DNA of 64,000 nt from Roseithermus sacchariphilus (GCA_003285105.1 CP030158.1:2270501-2334500), one strand, 5' to 3'; counted from the stretch's first letter, positions 18,870-28,668 are shown. Translations and numbers: made by a program. Notes: generated by a model from the letters alone, not told the origin.

Positions 18870-19925
18870 TCAGAACGAGAGGTCGACGGTGAACCAGTGC
18901 GTCTGCTCCAGGCGGCCGAAGTCGGCGTAGGCGTAGTCGAAGCGCGCGCGCAGGGCGCGGTCGATGCGCAGGTTGAGGCCGCCGCCGAAGGTCAGCCCCT
19001 GCTCGCCGTCTTCCTCGAACAGGTTCTTGTAGCCGACGCGCAGCGCGATCAGGTCGCGGAAGCTGTACTCGGCGCCGGCGTTGAGGTACTGGCTGTTGTC
19101 GTTCGGCGTGGCGGTGTCCGTCGTGGCGACGATGCGGTGGTTCTCGGTCAGCACGGCGTCCCAGGCCAGCCCGACGCGGAAGACGAGCGGCAGCGGGTGG
19201 CGGTCCATCTGGTACTCGGCGTTGACGATCTCCACGTTGCCCTCCTGGCGCGGGTCCGGGTCGATGCTGTTGACGATGTCCCGGCCGCTCATCTGCATCT
19301 TCGAGCCGAAGTTGGACATGCTCGCGCCCAGGCGCAGGCGTTCGTAGGGCGTCGTGAAGAGCGTGCCGACGTCGAAGGCGACGGACGAGGCGCTGCTGTG
19401 CCAGATCTGCTCGCGGATGTACTTCATCGACCCGCCGATCGAGAAGCGATCCGTCAGGGCGCGGCCGAAGGAGAGTTGCAGCGCGAGGTCCTGCACGTCG
19501 AAGCGCTCGCCCGTGCCCTCCGGCTCGTCCACGGTGCGGACCTCCATGGTGCCGGAGTCGAGGTAGATGAGCGAGACGCCGATCGTGCCGAGGGTGCCGA
19601 GGTTCGTGCCGAAGGCGGCGTAGTTATAGGCGATGTCTGCCAGGTACTGCGTGTGGGAGAACTGGACGGCCGCGCCCTGCATCACGCCGAGGCCGGCCGG
19701 GTTCCAGTACATGGCCGAGAGGTCGCTGGCCTCGGCCACGAAGGAGCCGCCCAGCGCGATCGGCCGGGCGCCGACGCCGATCTTGAGAAACTGCGCGGCC
19801 GTCGTGCCCACCTTGGTGATGGTGCCTCGGTCCGGGTCGTTCGACGTGTCCTGGGCGTGCAGCGAGAGGGCGGGGAGCGTCAGCGCCGGGAGCATCAGCG
19901 CCAGGGCGATACGGAGACGTTTCAT
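18870..19925 (-). CDS. PorV/PorQ-family outer-membrane protein, second copy
   Basis: 351 aa from the ATG at 19925, which gives a clean signal peptide (LRIALALMLPALTLPALSLHAQ). Family marks include AAQFLKIGVGARPIALGGSF, the AMYWNPAGLG motif, and repeated strands ending in THWFTVDLSF. It differs from the first paralogue mainly in the N-terminal part. It sits 73 nt downstream of the 1141-aa T9SS client on the same strand, and the TonB receptor lies upstream of that client, so it probably serves export or anchoring of that client. An ATG at 19937 is also possible. Confidence 0.82.
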   Translation of the reverse strand: MKRLRIALALMLPALTLPALSLHAQDTSNDPDRGTITKVGTTAAQFLKIGVGARPIALGGSFVAEASDLSAMYWNPAGLGVMQGAAVQFSHTQYLADIAYNYAAFGTNLGTLGTIGVSLIYLDSGTMEVRTVDEPEGTGERFDVQDLALQLSFGRALTDRFSIGGSMKYIREQIWHSSASSVAFDVGTLFTTPYERLRLGASMSNFGSKMQMSGRDIVNSIDPDPRQEGNVEIVNAEYQMDRHPLPLVFRVGLAWDAVLTENHRIVATTDTATPNDNSQYLNAGAEYSFRDLIALRVGYKNLFEEDGEQGLTFGGGLNLRIDRALRARFDYAYADFGRLEQTHWFTVDLSF

Positions 19926-19998
19926 AAACCAGGTCATAGCGTGCGTGTCAGGGCGGCCTGTGCGGAGCGTGGGTCGTTTCACCGGGAGTCCTCCGCGT

Positions 19999-22900
19999 TT
20001 ACTTGATGACCGCAAACTTGCCGATGAACGTCCCCTCGGGCGAGTCTACGTGGTAGAGGTAGAGGCCGTAGGCGATGTTCATGTTGTCCTTCGTGCGCAG
20101 ATCCCAGAAGGCCTTGCCGTCGTCCAGCGTGCTGCTGTGCTCGATGGTGTCGACCAGCTCACCGGCCAGCGTGTAGATCCGGATGGTGCACTGCTGCGGG
20201 AGGTTGGCGAAGTAGAGCCGCCGGTCCCCGCGCTCGGTGCGGGAGAAGGGGTTGCGCGGCTCGATCTCGTTGGTGGCGACGTACGGGTTGGGCACCACGT
20301 AGATGTCGCGCAATTGCTCCGAGGCCATCTCGGCATCGACCCGCGCCCCGACCGTCTTGAAGTCGAAGGCGTCGGTCGTCGTGAAGGGCTTCTTCGTGCG
20401 GATGAAGAAGACGTCGCCGGCGCCGGGCCGCACGCCGATGTCTTCGAAGGCGACCTGCCACGTGGCGGTGATGCGGCCGTCGATCTCCTCCACGAACACG
20501 ATGATCTCGTCGACGTCCCACTCGCCGTTGCGGTTGATGTCCGGCACGAAGGCGTCGATCTGGGTGTTGGCCCGTGTCAGGTTGACGATGGTGAAGGGCA
20601 GCGGCAGGTTCGTGTTGAAGCCCGAGGTGACCGGCGAGTCGGCGAAGGTGATCTCATAGTCGGCCGGTTGCGGGATGCGTCCGGGCCCGGTCGTGGCGCG
20701 GCTGACGGTGAAGGGGATGCCCTGGTCGCCCTCGGCCCATCCGGTGCCGCCCTCGGAGAGGTCCAGTTCCAGCGGATCGTCCTGGACGAACAGGTGCAGG
20801 CCGTCGAAGACGAGGTTGGACTCCTCGTTGGCGAGGTTCCGGCTCTGGTAGACCGGGTAGTAGCGGAAGGTGGCCGTCAGCGGTCCTTCGGTGGTGAGCG
20901 GCGTGACCGTGCCCGCCTCGGGGTTGAGCACGTAGTCGGTGCCGGCCTCCAGCGTCTGGCCCGACGCCGTCTGCAGCTGGAAGCTCTCCGGCACGATGTG
21001 CGGCACGCCCAGCGTGGAGGCTTTCCCCGCCGCCCCGGTGATCGTCGCCGTGCGGGGGCGTTCGTCGAGGACCGAATAGGTCAGCGCCCCGTCCACCTCC
21101 TCGAAGGTGATCTGGTAGTCGCCGCCGTCCGGCACGGCCAGCGGGTCGACGATCTCGATGCGGATCGCGCCAGTGCCGTGGCCGGCTACCTGCTGGATGC
21201 CGCCGGCCGCCTCGATGGACGGCGGCACGTAGCCCGCCACCGGGGGGCGCGGGACGACCTGCACCGTGTTCACGTCGAAGATGTAGGAGTCGGTCGTCGG
21301 GTTGTACGTGATCGTCTTCGTCGTCTCGCTGGGCGGGATGCCGCCTTCGAAAGCCTCCGTGGGCAGCAATCCCCGGTCGTAGGCGACGACGGTGTAGTAA
21401 TACGTCTGCCCGTTGATGACGTTGTTGGAGTCGACGAACGTGTGGAACAGCCCCGTGTCGTCGCCCAGGTCATAGGCGACGCCGCGGCGGGGGAAGACGA
21501 TGGGAGAGGGGCCGGAGATGCCGTTCTTGAGGTCGAATTTGGCCTCGACGCCCTGCACCGTCTCCAGCGGGCGGTACAGGAAGCGCGTGCCGTTGATGTC
21601 CGTGATCGTCTGCTGATCGGCGAACTGGGGGTCCGTCGAGCGGTAGATCACATAGCCCTCGAAGTCGTTCTCGCGGGTGAGCGGGTCGATGGAGCGCTCG
21701 GCGCGGTCGTCCCAGTAGAGCGTCACCTTGCGGTCGCCGGGGACGGCGCGCACGACGGGCTTCTCCGGCGGCTTGGCGAAGCGGTAGCCGGCGTCGTAGA
21801 TCTGCTGCACGACGTCCGCGTTCAGCTCGAGGTCGTTGCGGTTCTCGCCCAGGATGAGGGCGATGGAGAAGCGTTTCGTTTCGCCGGCGCGCAGGCGGAT
21901 GGGGCCGGAGCCGTAGATGAAGACGTAGTCGCCGGGGTCCTTGGGCACCTCGACCGAGTCGAGGTCGACGGGACGGACTAATTCCCAGACCCGCTCGTCG
22001 TTCGAGATGCGGTTGCCGGCGAACGGCGGCGAGGCGAAGGACGTCAGCCCGATCATGTCGCTCTCGTCGATGTCCGTGTACTCGAAGTTGGGTTCGCCGG
22101 GGCGGGTGATGTCGAAGGGGTCGCCGGCCGTCGGGACGCCGTCGTTCTCGCCCTCGTCGCCCGTGCCGGGGATGCCGTCGATGCCGACGTCGTCGGTGTC
22201 CGGGTTCCAGTCGCCGTCGTTGTCGATGCCGTCGGTCCAGCTCTCGTCGGTCATCCCGTCGTCGTCGTTGTCGATGCCGTCGCCGGGGTAGAAGACGCCG
22301 TCGATGATCTCATTCCCGACGCCGGGGCTTTCGAGGAACTTGTAGCCGAAGTAGCCCGGCACCCGCCCGGCGATGTCCGAGCGGCCGTCGTCGTCCCAGG
22401 CGAAGACCATGTTGCGGGTGGTGTCGAAGCTGGCCAGGTCGTCACCCCAGTCGCGCGGGCCGCCGACGTGGGGGTCGCCCCACATGCCGAAGATCACGTT
22501 GTCGAGGTCCTTCTCGCTCTTGTTGGTGACCTTGTAGATCAGGAAGATGGCGTCCTCGGCGAGCGGGTTGGCCCACTGGTAGAGGCGCACCTCCATCTCC
22601 AGGCCCAGGCCGCAGTTCTTGTCGGGATCCGAGGGGAACGGGTCGTAGGCGAATTCGCAGTTGTTGTAATCGTTCATGAAGTAGAGGGCCTCCTTGTCGG
22701 CGTTGGAGGCGCCCTGCTGGAGCGCGCCGGGCCAGACGTACTGTTCCAGCGTCTCGTTGTACCAGGCGTCCGGCCACGAGTCGGGCTTGCCGTCGAGGTT
22801 TTCGTCGGGGGCGTCGCTCGTGGGGATCTTGTCCGAGGTGGGTTCGACCACCTGGATGCCCTCGAAGGCGCCGACGGGCTCGGCGCAGGGGATGGGCTGC

Positions 22901-23424
22901 CAGCCCCAGAAGGAGCTTCCGTCGGGCGAGATCTCGCCGCCGTTGGAGACGAGGCCGTCCGAGACGATGGTCATCACCCAGGTCGTGTCGCCGTCGGCGT
23001 CGAAGACGACGTTGCCGCTGGCGTCACGGAGCGGGCGGCTCTGCGGGTCGCGCGGGCGGCCCTCCTGCTTGTACGTGTCGATCACCCGTGCGGCGATGAA
23101 CGGGCCGAACTCGTAGCCGTAGCCCAGGCCGTTCCAGACGATGTCCGTGATCGTGTTACCGGGCGCGGAGATCGAGCCGAAGTTGAAGATCTGCGAGGTG
23201 ATCTTGTTGCCGTTGAGGATGGCGTCGCGCCGGTTGGTGACGTCCGGGCATTCGATGCTGCGGCGCTGGTCGAGCCGCTGGCGGCTGTGGTAGTCGATCC
23301 AGCGGGCGACCTGCCCGTCGGACCAGCCGCGCTGGCGGCCCTCACGGAGCTCTTTGCGGGACTGGGCGGCGGCGGGCAGCGCAAGGGCCAGGAGGAGAAC
23401 CGAGAAGAGAAGGCGTCGAACCAT
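19999..23424 (-). CDS. Large T9SS-secreted protein with FN3-like modules and Asp-rich calcium-type repeats
   Basis: 1141 aa with a signal peptide (LLFSVLLLALALPAAAQ). About residues 370-430 hold tandem acidic thrombospondin-type-3-like loops (DGIDNDDDGMTDE, DGIDNDGDWNPDTDD), likely binding calcium. An FN3-like block follows (KPVVRAVPGDRKVTLYWDD), and the C-terminus (VVPNPYVATNE ... GLYLYHVDSPEGTFIGKFAVIK) is a T9SS sorting domain. I recognise no enzymatic domain. Proteins of this kind are typically encoded with a TonB receptor and a PorV-like protein in Rhodothermales, which is exactly the local order (receptor, this gene, PorV-like). A surface-layer, adhesion or ligand-capture role is possible but not shown. 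Confidence 0.82.
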   Translation of the reverse strand: MVRRLLFSVLLLALALPAAAQSRKELREGRQRGWSDGQVARWIDYHSRQRLDQRRSIECPDVTNRRDAILNGNKITSQIFNFGSISAPGNTITDIVWNGLGYGYEFGPFIAARVIDTYKQEGRPRDPQSRPLRDASGNVVFDADGDTTWVMTIVSDGLVSNGGEISPDGSSFWGWQPIPCAEPVGAFEGIQVVEPTSDKIPTSDAPDENLDGKPDSWPDAWYNETLEQYVWPGALQQGASNADKEALYFMNDYNNCEFAYDPFPSDPDKNCGLGLEMEVRLYQWANPLAEDAIFLIYKVTNKSEKDLDNVIFGMWGDPHVGGPRDWGDDLASFDTTRNMVFAWDDDGRSDIAGRVPGYFGYKFLESPGVGNEIIDGVFYPGDGIDNDDDGMTDESWTDGIDNDGDWNPDTDDVGIDGIPGTGDEGENDGVPTAGDPFDITRPGEPNFEYTDIDESDMIGLTSFASPPFAGNRISNDERVWELVRPVDLDSVEVPKDPGDYVFIYGSGPIRLRAGETKRFSIALILGENRNDLELNADVVQQIYDAGYRFAKPPEKPVVRAVPGDRKVTLYWDDRAERSIDPLTRENDFEGYVIYRSTDPQFADQQTITDINGTRFLYRPLETVQGVEAKFDLKNGISGPSPIVFPRRGVAYDLGDDTGLFHTFVDSNNVINGQTYYYTVVAYDRGLLPTEAFEGGIPPSETTKTITYNPTTDSYIFDVNTVQVVPRPPVAGYVPPSIEAAGGIQQVAGHGTGAIRIEIVDPLAVPDGGDYQITFEEVDGALTYSVLDERPRTATITGAAGKASTLGVPHIVPESFQLQTASGQTLEAGTDYVLNPEAGTVTPLTTEGPLTATFRYYPVYQSRNLANEESNLVFDGLHLFVQDDPLELDLSEGGTGWAEGDQGIPFTVSRATTGPGRIPQPADYEITFADSPVTSGFNTNLPLPFTIVNLTRANTQIDAFVPDINRNGEWDVDEIIVFVEEIDGRITATWQVAFEDIGVRPGAGDVFFIRTKKPFTTTDAFDFKTVGARVDAEMASEQLRDIYVVPNPYVATNEIEPRNPFSRTERGDRRLYFANLPQQCTIRIYTLAGELVDTIEHSSTLDDGKAFWDLRTKDNMNIAYGLYLYHVDSPEGTFIGKFAVIK

Positions 23425-23510
23425 GGGTAGGGAAGTAGCGGTCTGTCGGCAGGGCCGGAACGCGCAGGCAGCGGCACCGCTGCGTGTCCGTCCGGAAGCC
23501 CTGAGAAGCG

Positions 23511-23651
23511 GTCGAGCGTCGAGTGACGAGTGACGAATTCGAAGGTCGAAGGTCGGGTGTCGAGGGCCGAAGATCAGCGGAAGCGGCGAGGCCGCCCCCG
23601 TCGGGTCACATCCACCGGCTGAAGGCGGATAGCGGAAAAGCGGACAGCGGA
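23511..23651. repeat. Intergenic heptamer-periodic repeats
   Basis: From 23511 the spacer reads in 7-bp steps: GTCGAGC, GTCGAGT, GACGAGT, GACGAAT, TCGAAGG, TCGAAGG, TCGGGTG, TCGAGGG, CCGAAGA. A second run (GCGGATA at 23625, GCGGAAA, GCGGACA, GCGGATC to 23653) has one single-base slip. It fills most of the 227-bp gap between the TonB receptor and the T9SS client. It is non-coding and resembles the heptamer arrays near 33.6 and 35.3 kb. Confidence 0.65.
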
Positions 23652-26468
23652 TCAGAAGCTGACCGTGACGCCGACCCGCACCTCACGCGGCGGGCTGTAC
23701 CAGTGGGGGCGGGTGTTGTATTCTTCCAGCGTGCTGATGCCGGGGAAGCCGTAGTACGGGCGCCAGGCGGCGTGCACGTTGAGCTGCTCGTCGAGCGAGT
23801 ACGTGGCCCGGCCGGTCGTGTTGAAGACGAAGCGCTCGTTGAGGCGGTCGAGGAGGTTGAAGACACGGGCGAAGGCCTGGACGCGGGCCCGGTCGCCGAG
23901 GCTGAACGTTTTGTACAACTGCGTGTCGAGCTTGAGCTGTGGGGGTTTGCGGTCGCTGTTGGGCAGCAGGTCGATGTTCTGGTCGATGATCTGCGGCGTG
24001 TAGGGGTAGCCGGTGGCATACTGCCCGATGAAGGAGATCCCCCAGTTGCCGGGGCGCGAGAGCGTCACGGTGGAGGAGAGGATGTGGCGCTGGTCGAAGT
24101 CGAGCGGGACGACCTCCAGTTCGTTTTCCCGACCGGAGAGGAAGTTGAAGAAGAAGGCGTTGGCGTCGGTGTTGTTACCCTCGGCGATCTGGAAGGTATA
24201 ATCCACCGTGGCCGAGAGCAGCCCGTTGCGGCCGCGGCGCTTGGTCAGGGCAAACGTGACGCCTTTGACGTTGGCGTAGTCCTTGTTCAGGTAGATGACG
24301 TAGGTGTCCTGCCCGGCGATGGTCGTGTAGCGCACGGTCTGCGGCGCCAGGTAGTCCCGGATGTCCTTGTAGAAGCCGGTGACGTCGAAGGCGAGCTGAT
24401 CGGTGAGCTGCTGTTGCAGGCCCATCTCGTACTGCACCGTGCGTTCGGGCCGCAGGTTGGCGTTGCCGAAGGTGGGGGTGGCGCCTTTCGGGAATTCGAA
24501 TTCCGGGTTGACGTACATATTCCGCAGCGGCGGCATCTGCGTGAAGTGCCCGTAGGAGAAGTGGATGATGCCGCGCTCGGTGATCGGGAAGGAAACGCCC
24601 AGCCGGGGCATGACCACGTTCGTGATCTTCGCCTCGGGGCGTTCCAGCGGCTGATCGTCCGGGCCGAGGGCGACGTACTGATCCAGTTCGAGCAGGTCGG
24701 GGATGTAGCGTCCGTTCGGGTCGAAGCGCTCGTAGCGCACGCCGGCGTTGATGATGAAGTCGTCGAATTCCAGCTTGTCCTGCACGTAGGCGCTCATCTC
24801 GAAGACGGGCTGGTCCTCGTAGAGGTCGTGCGAGGGGCTCTGGTCCGGGGGCAGCACCGTCGGCTGGCGGTAGGTGTTGCCGTCGTAGAGCACGACGAAG
24901 TTGCGCCGGTAGAGGCGGTGGAAGTTGAGTTCGACGCCCGCCTTGGCCTCGTGGATGATGCCGATCTGCTTCGTGACGTCGAGCTTGGTGCGGATCGAGC
25001 GGGACTTTTCGTAGACGTGTCCTTTCTGATTTCCGCCGAAGAGGAAGTTGCTGCCCGGGAAGCCCAGGATCTTCCCGTCGGAGACGTAGCGCGGGTCGAG
25101 CGGGTCTTCGTAGAGGTACGTTTCGGCGCTGTTGCGGGCGTAGGAGAGGCGGAAGGTGTAGAACGTTCGCGGGTCGAGCGTGTGCGTCCAGTGGAGGCTG
25201 TGGTTGTAGCTCCAGTCGCGCGTGCTGGCGACGCCGTCGGGGTTCATGCGGTAGGCGAAGTTGAAGGGCGTGCGTTTGCCGCCGTCGCGCAGGTGGGCAT
25301 ACTCGATCTTGGCGCCGGCGAACGGGCGCATCGTGATCTTGCCGAGCAGGTTGTAGCTATGGCTCGGGTTCATCGCCACCGTCTCGTCCGGCAGGGGCCG
25401 CCCCCCGCCGGGCCGCGTGGAGCCGTCGGGCAGCGTGACGGTTTCGTCGGCGCTGACGTATTCCCACCAGGGCTCGCCGTGGATCTCGTAGTACCAGGGG
25501 GTGGTGTTGAAGTTGGCCGAGTCCGAGGGCAGGTGCAGGCGGGTGCCGTAGATGTAGCCGTTGTCCTCGTCGTAGCGGCCGGAGAGGAAGAAGGAGGTGT
25601 TGCGGAGGAAGGGCAGGGGGCCGCTCAGGTTGCCCTCCAGGGTGTAGGTGTTCAGGGCCAGGCCCGAAGGTTTGCCGAAGATCTCGTCGTGCGCCGTGAC
25701 GCGGTCCCCGCCGTAGACGCTGAAGGAGCCCTCCAGCCGGTCCCCACCTTCCTTCGTGACCAGGTTCACGATGCCGGACATGGCCTTGCCGTACTCGGCG
25801 TTGAAGGCCCCGGAGATGACCGTCATCTCCTGGATCGCGTCCGCGGCGACGCCCGTGGCCAGGCCGTTCGTGTTGAACGGGTTGCCCACGGACATGCCAT
25901 CGACCAGGTAGGCGACTTCGTTGCTGCGGCCGCCGCGGATGTGGATTTCCCCGCCGGCGCCCGTCGTGACGCCGGCCTGTGTCGTGAGCACGCCGAAGAA
26001 GCTCTCCACCGGCAGTTGCTCGATCTCCTCGGCCACGACGGTCTTCTTCGAGGCCGTCAGGTCTTTCTGCACCAGCGGCCGCTCCGCCTGCACGACGATC
26101 TCCTGGCCTTCGACGATCTCCTCGCGCATCTCCAGGTCGTACCGCGTCGTCTGCCCGGTGGCCACCCGGATGCCTTCGACGATCTGGCTCTGGAAGCCGA
26201 TGTAGGAGAACTGCAGCGTGTACTCGCCCGGCCGCACGTTGACGATGATGTAGTTGCCGTCGGCGTCGGTCACGGTGCCCTGCCGGGTGCCCTGGATCAG
26301 GACGTTGACCCCGATGAGCGGTTCGCCGGTGACGGCATCGGTGACCCGGCCGGCAATCTTACCCTGGGCAACGGCTTCCGCAGGGGCCAGCGCGAGCAGC
26401 ATCAACAGCAGGCCGGCTGCCGCCAGGCCGGTGGCGGCGGGTCGGCAGAGAGAACGGGAGGTGGGCAT
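23652..26468 (-). CDS. TonB-dependent receptor with carboxypeptidase-regulatory-like domain
   Basis: 938 aa from the ATG at 26468. Order of domains: signal peptide (LLLMLLALAPAEAVAQ), CarboxypepD_reg-like domain (about 37-120: IAGRVTDAVTGEPLIGVNV, TVTDADGNYIIVNVRPGEY, YIGFQSQ), plug (about 150-250: LTTQAGVTTGAGGEIHIRGGR, AYLVDGM, GAFNAEYGKAMSGIVNLVTK), then a long barrel ending in VGVTVSF. This is the SusC-like/CirA-like layout common in Bacteroidota, but no SusD partner is visible; the downstream partner is the 1141-aa T9SS client instead. Substrate unknown. Confidence 0.92.
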   Translation of the reverse strand: MPTSRSLCRPAATGLAAAGLLLMLLALAPAEAVAQGKIAGRVTDAVTGEPLIGVNVLIQGTRQGTVTDADGNYIIVNVRPGEYTLQFSYIGFQSQIVEGIRVATGQTTRYDLEMREEIVEGQEIVVQAERPLVQKDLTASKKTVVAEEIEQLPVESFFGVLTTQAGVTTGAGGEIHIRGGRSNEVAYLVDGMSVGNPFNTNGLATGVAADAIQEMTVISGAFNAEYGKAMSGIVNLVTKEGGDRLEGSFSVYGGDRVTAHDEIFGKPSGLALNTYTLEGNLSGPLPFLRNTSFFLSGRYDEDNGYIYGTRLHLPSDSANFNTTPWYYEIHGEPWWEYVSADETVTLPDGSTRPGGGRPLPDETVAMNPSHSYNLLGKITMRPFAGAKIEYAHLRDGGKRTPFNFAYRMNPDGVASTRDWSYNHSLHWTHTLDPRTFYTFRLSYARNSAETYLYEDPLDPRYVSDGKILGFPGSNFLFGGNQKGHVYEKSRSIRTKLDVTKQIGIIHEAKAGVELNFHRLYRRNFVVLYDGNTYRQPTVLPPDQSPSHDLYEDQPVFEMSAYVQDKLEFDDFIINAGVRYERFDPNGRYIPDLLELDQYVALGPDDQPLERPEAKITNVVMPRLGVSFPITERGIIHFSYGHFTQMPPLRNMYVNPEFEFPKGATPTFGNANLRPERTVQYEMGLQQQLTDQLAFDVTGFYKDIRDYLAPQTVRYTTIAGQDTYVIYLNKDYANVKGVTFALTKRRGRNGLLSATVDYTFQIAEGNNTDANAFFFNFLSGRENELEVVPLDFDQRHILSSTVTLSRPGNWGISFIGQYATGYPYTPQIIDQNIDLLPNSDRKPPQLKLDTQLYKTFSLGDRARVQAFARVFNLLDRLNERFVFNTTGRATYSLDEQLNVHAAWRPYYGFPGISTLEEYNTRPHWYSPPREVRVGVTVSF

Positions 26469-26554
26469 ACGAAGCGGAAAGGACGGGGATGTGGGAAAAT
26501 TCGCAGCCAAGATAGCCAACGGGTCGAGGATGTACAGAAAAAAGTGATGAAAGG

Positions 26555-26583
26555 TACATAGTCCCCGCTGACTGGTCGGTCAG
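26555..26583 (-). promoter_or_regulatory. Candidate promoter of the TonB receptor
   Basis: On the minus strand CTGACC (26583-26578), a 17-bp spacer and TATGTA (26560-26555) lie about 87 nt before the ATG at 26468. The -35 overlaps the palindrome CAGACGTCTG at 26581-26590, a possible operator. Confidence 0.35.
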
Positions 26584-26599
26584 ACGTCTGATGTGCCTG

Positions 26600-26638
26600 A
26601 AAAAAAGAGGGGAGAGGCCGGCACCGGCCTCTCCCCTC
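26600..26638 (-). terminator. Rho-independent terminator of the FG-GAP T9SS gene
   Basis: Arms 26607-26621 and 26624-26638 form a perfect GC-rich stem (14-15 bp, tiny loop). Read on the minus strand it is followed by a T run (the A run at 26600-26606). It lies 20 nt after the stop of the gene ending at 26659. Confidence 0.92.
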
Positions 26639-26658
26639 CAGGTCCATGACGGCTGGGC

Positions 26659-28548
26659 TCACTTGATCAGGACCATCTTCCGGGTTTGCCGGAAGCTGCC
26701 GTATTCGAGCGAGTAGAGGTACGTCCCGCTGGCGACGGTCTGGCCGGCGTCGGACGTGCCGTCCCACGTCACCTCGTGCGTGCCGGCCGGATAGGCCTGC
26801 CCGTTGACGAGCGTGCGCACCAGGCGCCCGGTGATGTCGTAGACCTTGACGCTCACGCGCTTGTCGATGGGCAGCGTGAAGGCGATCGTCGTCGTCGGGT
26901 TGAAGGGGTTCGGGTAGTTCTCGTGCAGCTTATAGTCCGAGGGGAGGATGATCCGATCCTCTTCCACCGAAACGCCCGTCGCGCTGCCGGCCAGCACGCG
27001 CATGAAGATGCGGTGCGTGTTGGGCGATACGCTGGCCACGGTCAGGCTGTCTTCGGTGATGGCGTTGAGCACGTACAGGCTGTCCGGGACGCCCTGAATC
27101 CCGAAGGCCACCTCGTTTTCCCCGTCACCGTCGACGTCGCCCAGGAAGGCAAACTTGGAGGCGAACTCCGGGTTGGGGTCGCCGAGGGAGACGTCCAGCG
27201 GATTGCGGGCGTCGACGGCCGCATCGCTGTAGGTGATCGTCTCATCGGCGGCGACGATCTGGTGGAAGGCATCGTAGTTGTCAGAGGGCGACACGATTTC
27301 AACGACCGGGGAGTAACTGGCCGGGTCTTCCACGTCTCCTCCGATGTATTCGACGTAGTGGATCCAGGCAGCCGGGTTGCCGGCTTCGAAGTCAGCGGCG
27401 GAGTACCCCCGAGCCGTGCCGATCAGTCCGATGTTGCCGTCGCCGTCCAGGTCGCCGGCGGTGAGGCCGAGCGTGCTGAACCCGGGGATGATGCCGACCG
27501 AGACATTGTCCGCCGTGATCTCCAGGGCATTCTCCCCGCTCTCGTAGTTGATGACCGTGACGGCCCCGGTCTGGAGGTTCGGGCAGTAGACCTCCGTATC
27601 GCCATCGCCGTTGATGTCGACGCCGGTGCAGCCGAAGAAGGCCACGTGATCGTCCGGATCCGAAGCATGCAGGTAGACGTTCGTCGCGTTTTCGTCGGGG
27701 GCGACGTACTGGTTCGGGCCTGTGACGCGGACGTTGGTCAGGTTGAAGGCATTCCAGGAATGGAGGAGGATTTCGACGTTACCGTCCCCATCGAGGTCGC
27801 CCGGCACCATGCTGTAGGGGCTGCCGCCACCCCGGTCGACGGGGTCGAAGTCTTCGGAGGCGCGGCTGCTCAGGCGCAGCTCCTGGACGATGGTCGGGAA
27901 CGTATCGTTGATGTCGGTGGCACCGATCACGTACCAGTTGTCGTACCGGTTGTCGCTGCCGTTGTTGGAGATGAGCAATTCATCGCCGCCATCTCCGTCG
28001 ATGTCCATGGCGATCATTTGCTCGGTGCGCCACCGATCGGGCAGATCCCCATCGAATTCCCAGATCGTCGTCGGCTCGGAGCCGAAGTCATCGTTTCCCT
28101 GAGCCTCGAAGATGTAGAGGCCGGGCGGAAGCTTGTCGATGTTGGGGTTGTTCTCGTCGTAGTTCCGGCCGGCGAGGAAGTAAATCTCTCCCATTCCATC
28201 CCCGTCCATGTCACCCCCGGCAATGGCGCGGATGTTATTGGTGGTGGCGGTGGAATCGAGGGCCGGGGTGCTGTAGACCAGTTCCCAGGTATCGACGCCC
28301 ACGCTTTCGAGCACATGGACGCGTCCGCCACCGGAGTAGTCGGCTACGAGCACTTCGACGACGCCGTCGCCGTCCAGGTCGTACGGCCCGGCCACGTCGC
28401 GCGCGCCGGACTGCAAGCCCACCGTGTAGGGGGCAAAGAAATCTTCGGACGTGGGTACGTTGAACCGATAGTCGATTTTCTGTCCGAAGGCCTGATGCCC
28501 TCCGGAGAGGACGAGCACGGCCAGAAGAAGGGCGGTAGCTGTACGCAT
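26659..28548 (-). CDS. FG-GAP/VCBS-repeat protein with T9SS sorting domain
   Basis: 629 aa. A signal peptide (ATALLLAVLVLSGGHQAFGQ) leads into about seven FG-GAP-type units marked by calcium loops (DLDGDGVVEVL, DMDGDGMGEIY, DIDGDGGDELL, DLDGDGNVEIL, DINGDGDTEVY, DLDGDGNIGL, DVDGDGENEVA). The C-terminus is a full T9SS type A domain (NYPNPFNPTTTI ... SGTYLYSLEYGSFRQTRKMVLIK). It is a secreted surface propeller of unknown ligand. Unlike the CRTAC1-like lipoproteins at 1.3-8.5 kb it lacks a UnbV domain and a lipobox. The ATG at 28548 gives the signal peptide. It has its own promoter and terminator, so it is probably monocistronic. Confidence 0.9.
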   Translation of the reverse strand: MRTATALLLAVLVLSGGHQAFGQKIDYRFNVPTSEDFFAPYTVGLQSGARDVAGPYDLDGDGVVEVLVADYSGGGRVHVLESVGVDTWELVYSTPALDSTATTNNIRAIAGGDMDGDGMGEIYFLAGRNYDENNPNIDKLPPGLYIFEAQGNDDFGSEPTTIWEFDGDLPDRWRTEQMIAMDIDGDGGDELLISNNGSDNRYDNWYVIGATDINDTFPTIVQELRLSSRASEDFDPVDRGGGSPYSMVPGDLDGDGNVEILLHSWNAFNLTNVRVTGPNQYVAPDENATNVYLHASDPDDHVAFFGCTGVDINGDGDTEVYCPNLQTGAVTVINYESGENALEITADNVSVGIIPGFSTLGLTAGDLDGDGNIGLIGTARGYSAADFEAGNPAAWIHYVEYIGGDVEDPASYSPVVEIVSPSDNYDAFHQIVAADETITYSDAAVDARNPLDVSLGDPNPEFASKFAFLGDVDGDGENEVAFGIQGVPDSLYVLNAITEDSLTVASVSPNTHRIFMRVLAGSATGVSVEEDRIILPSDYKLHENYPNPFNPTTTIAFTLPIDKRVSVKVYDITGRLVRTLVNGQAYPAGTHEVTWDGTSDAGQTVASGTYLYSLEYGSFRQTRKMVLIK

Positions 28549-28638
28549 AGTGTTCTTCGATGGGTGAAATGAAGCGGGAAAAGAGGGGCGGGAGCGAGGT
28601 GCAGCGAAGCACGTCGACCTTGCCTGCCGGGACGGGTC

Positions 28639-28668
28639 AGTATAACGAAACCCGGCGTGTTCTTTCAA
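28639..28668 (-). promoter_or_regulatory. Candidate promoter of the FG-GAP T9SS gene
   Basis: On the minus strand TTGAAA (28668-28663), an 18-bp spacer and TATACT (28644-28639) give a strong vegetative-type promoter about 90 nt before the ATG at 28548. Confidence 0.5.

Noticed and set aside
19633-21981. Long plus-strand frames antisense to the 1141-aa T9SS client, and similar long frames at 23523-26561 (+), 1213-3444 (-) and 26686-28572 (+).
   Set aside because: They are opposite to well-supported genes, lack domain-like sequence and arise from high GC third-position bias.
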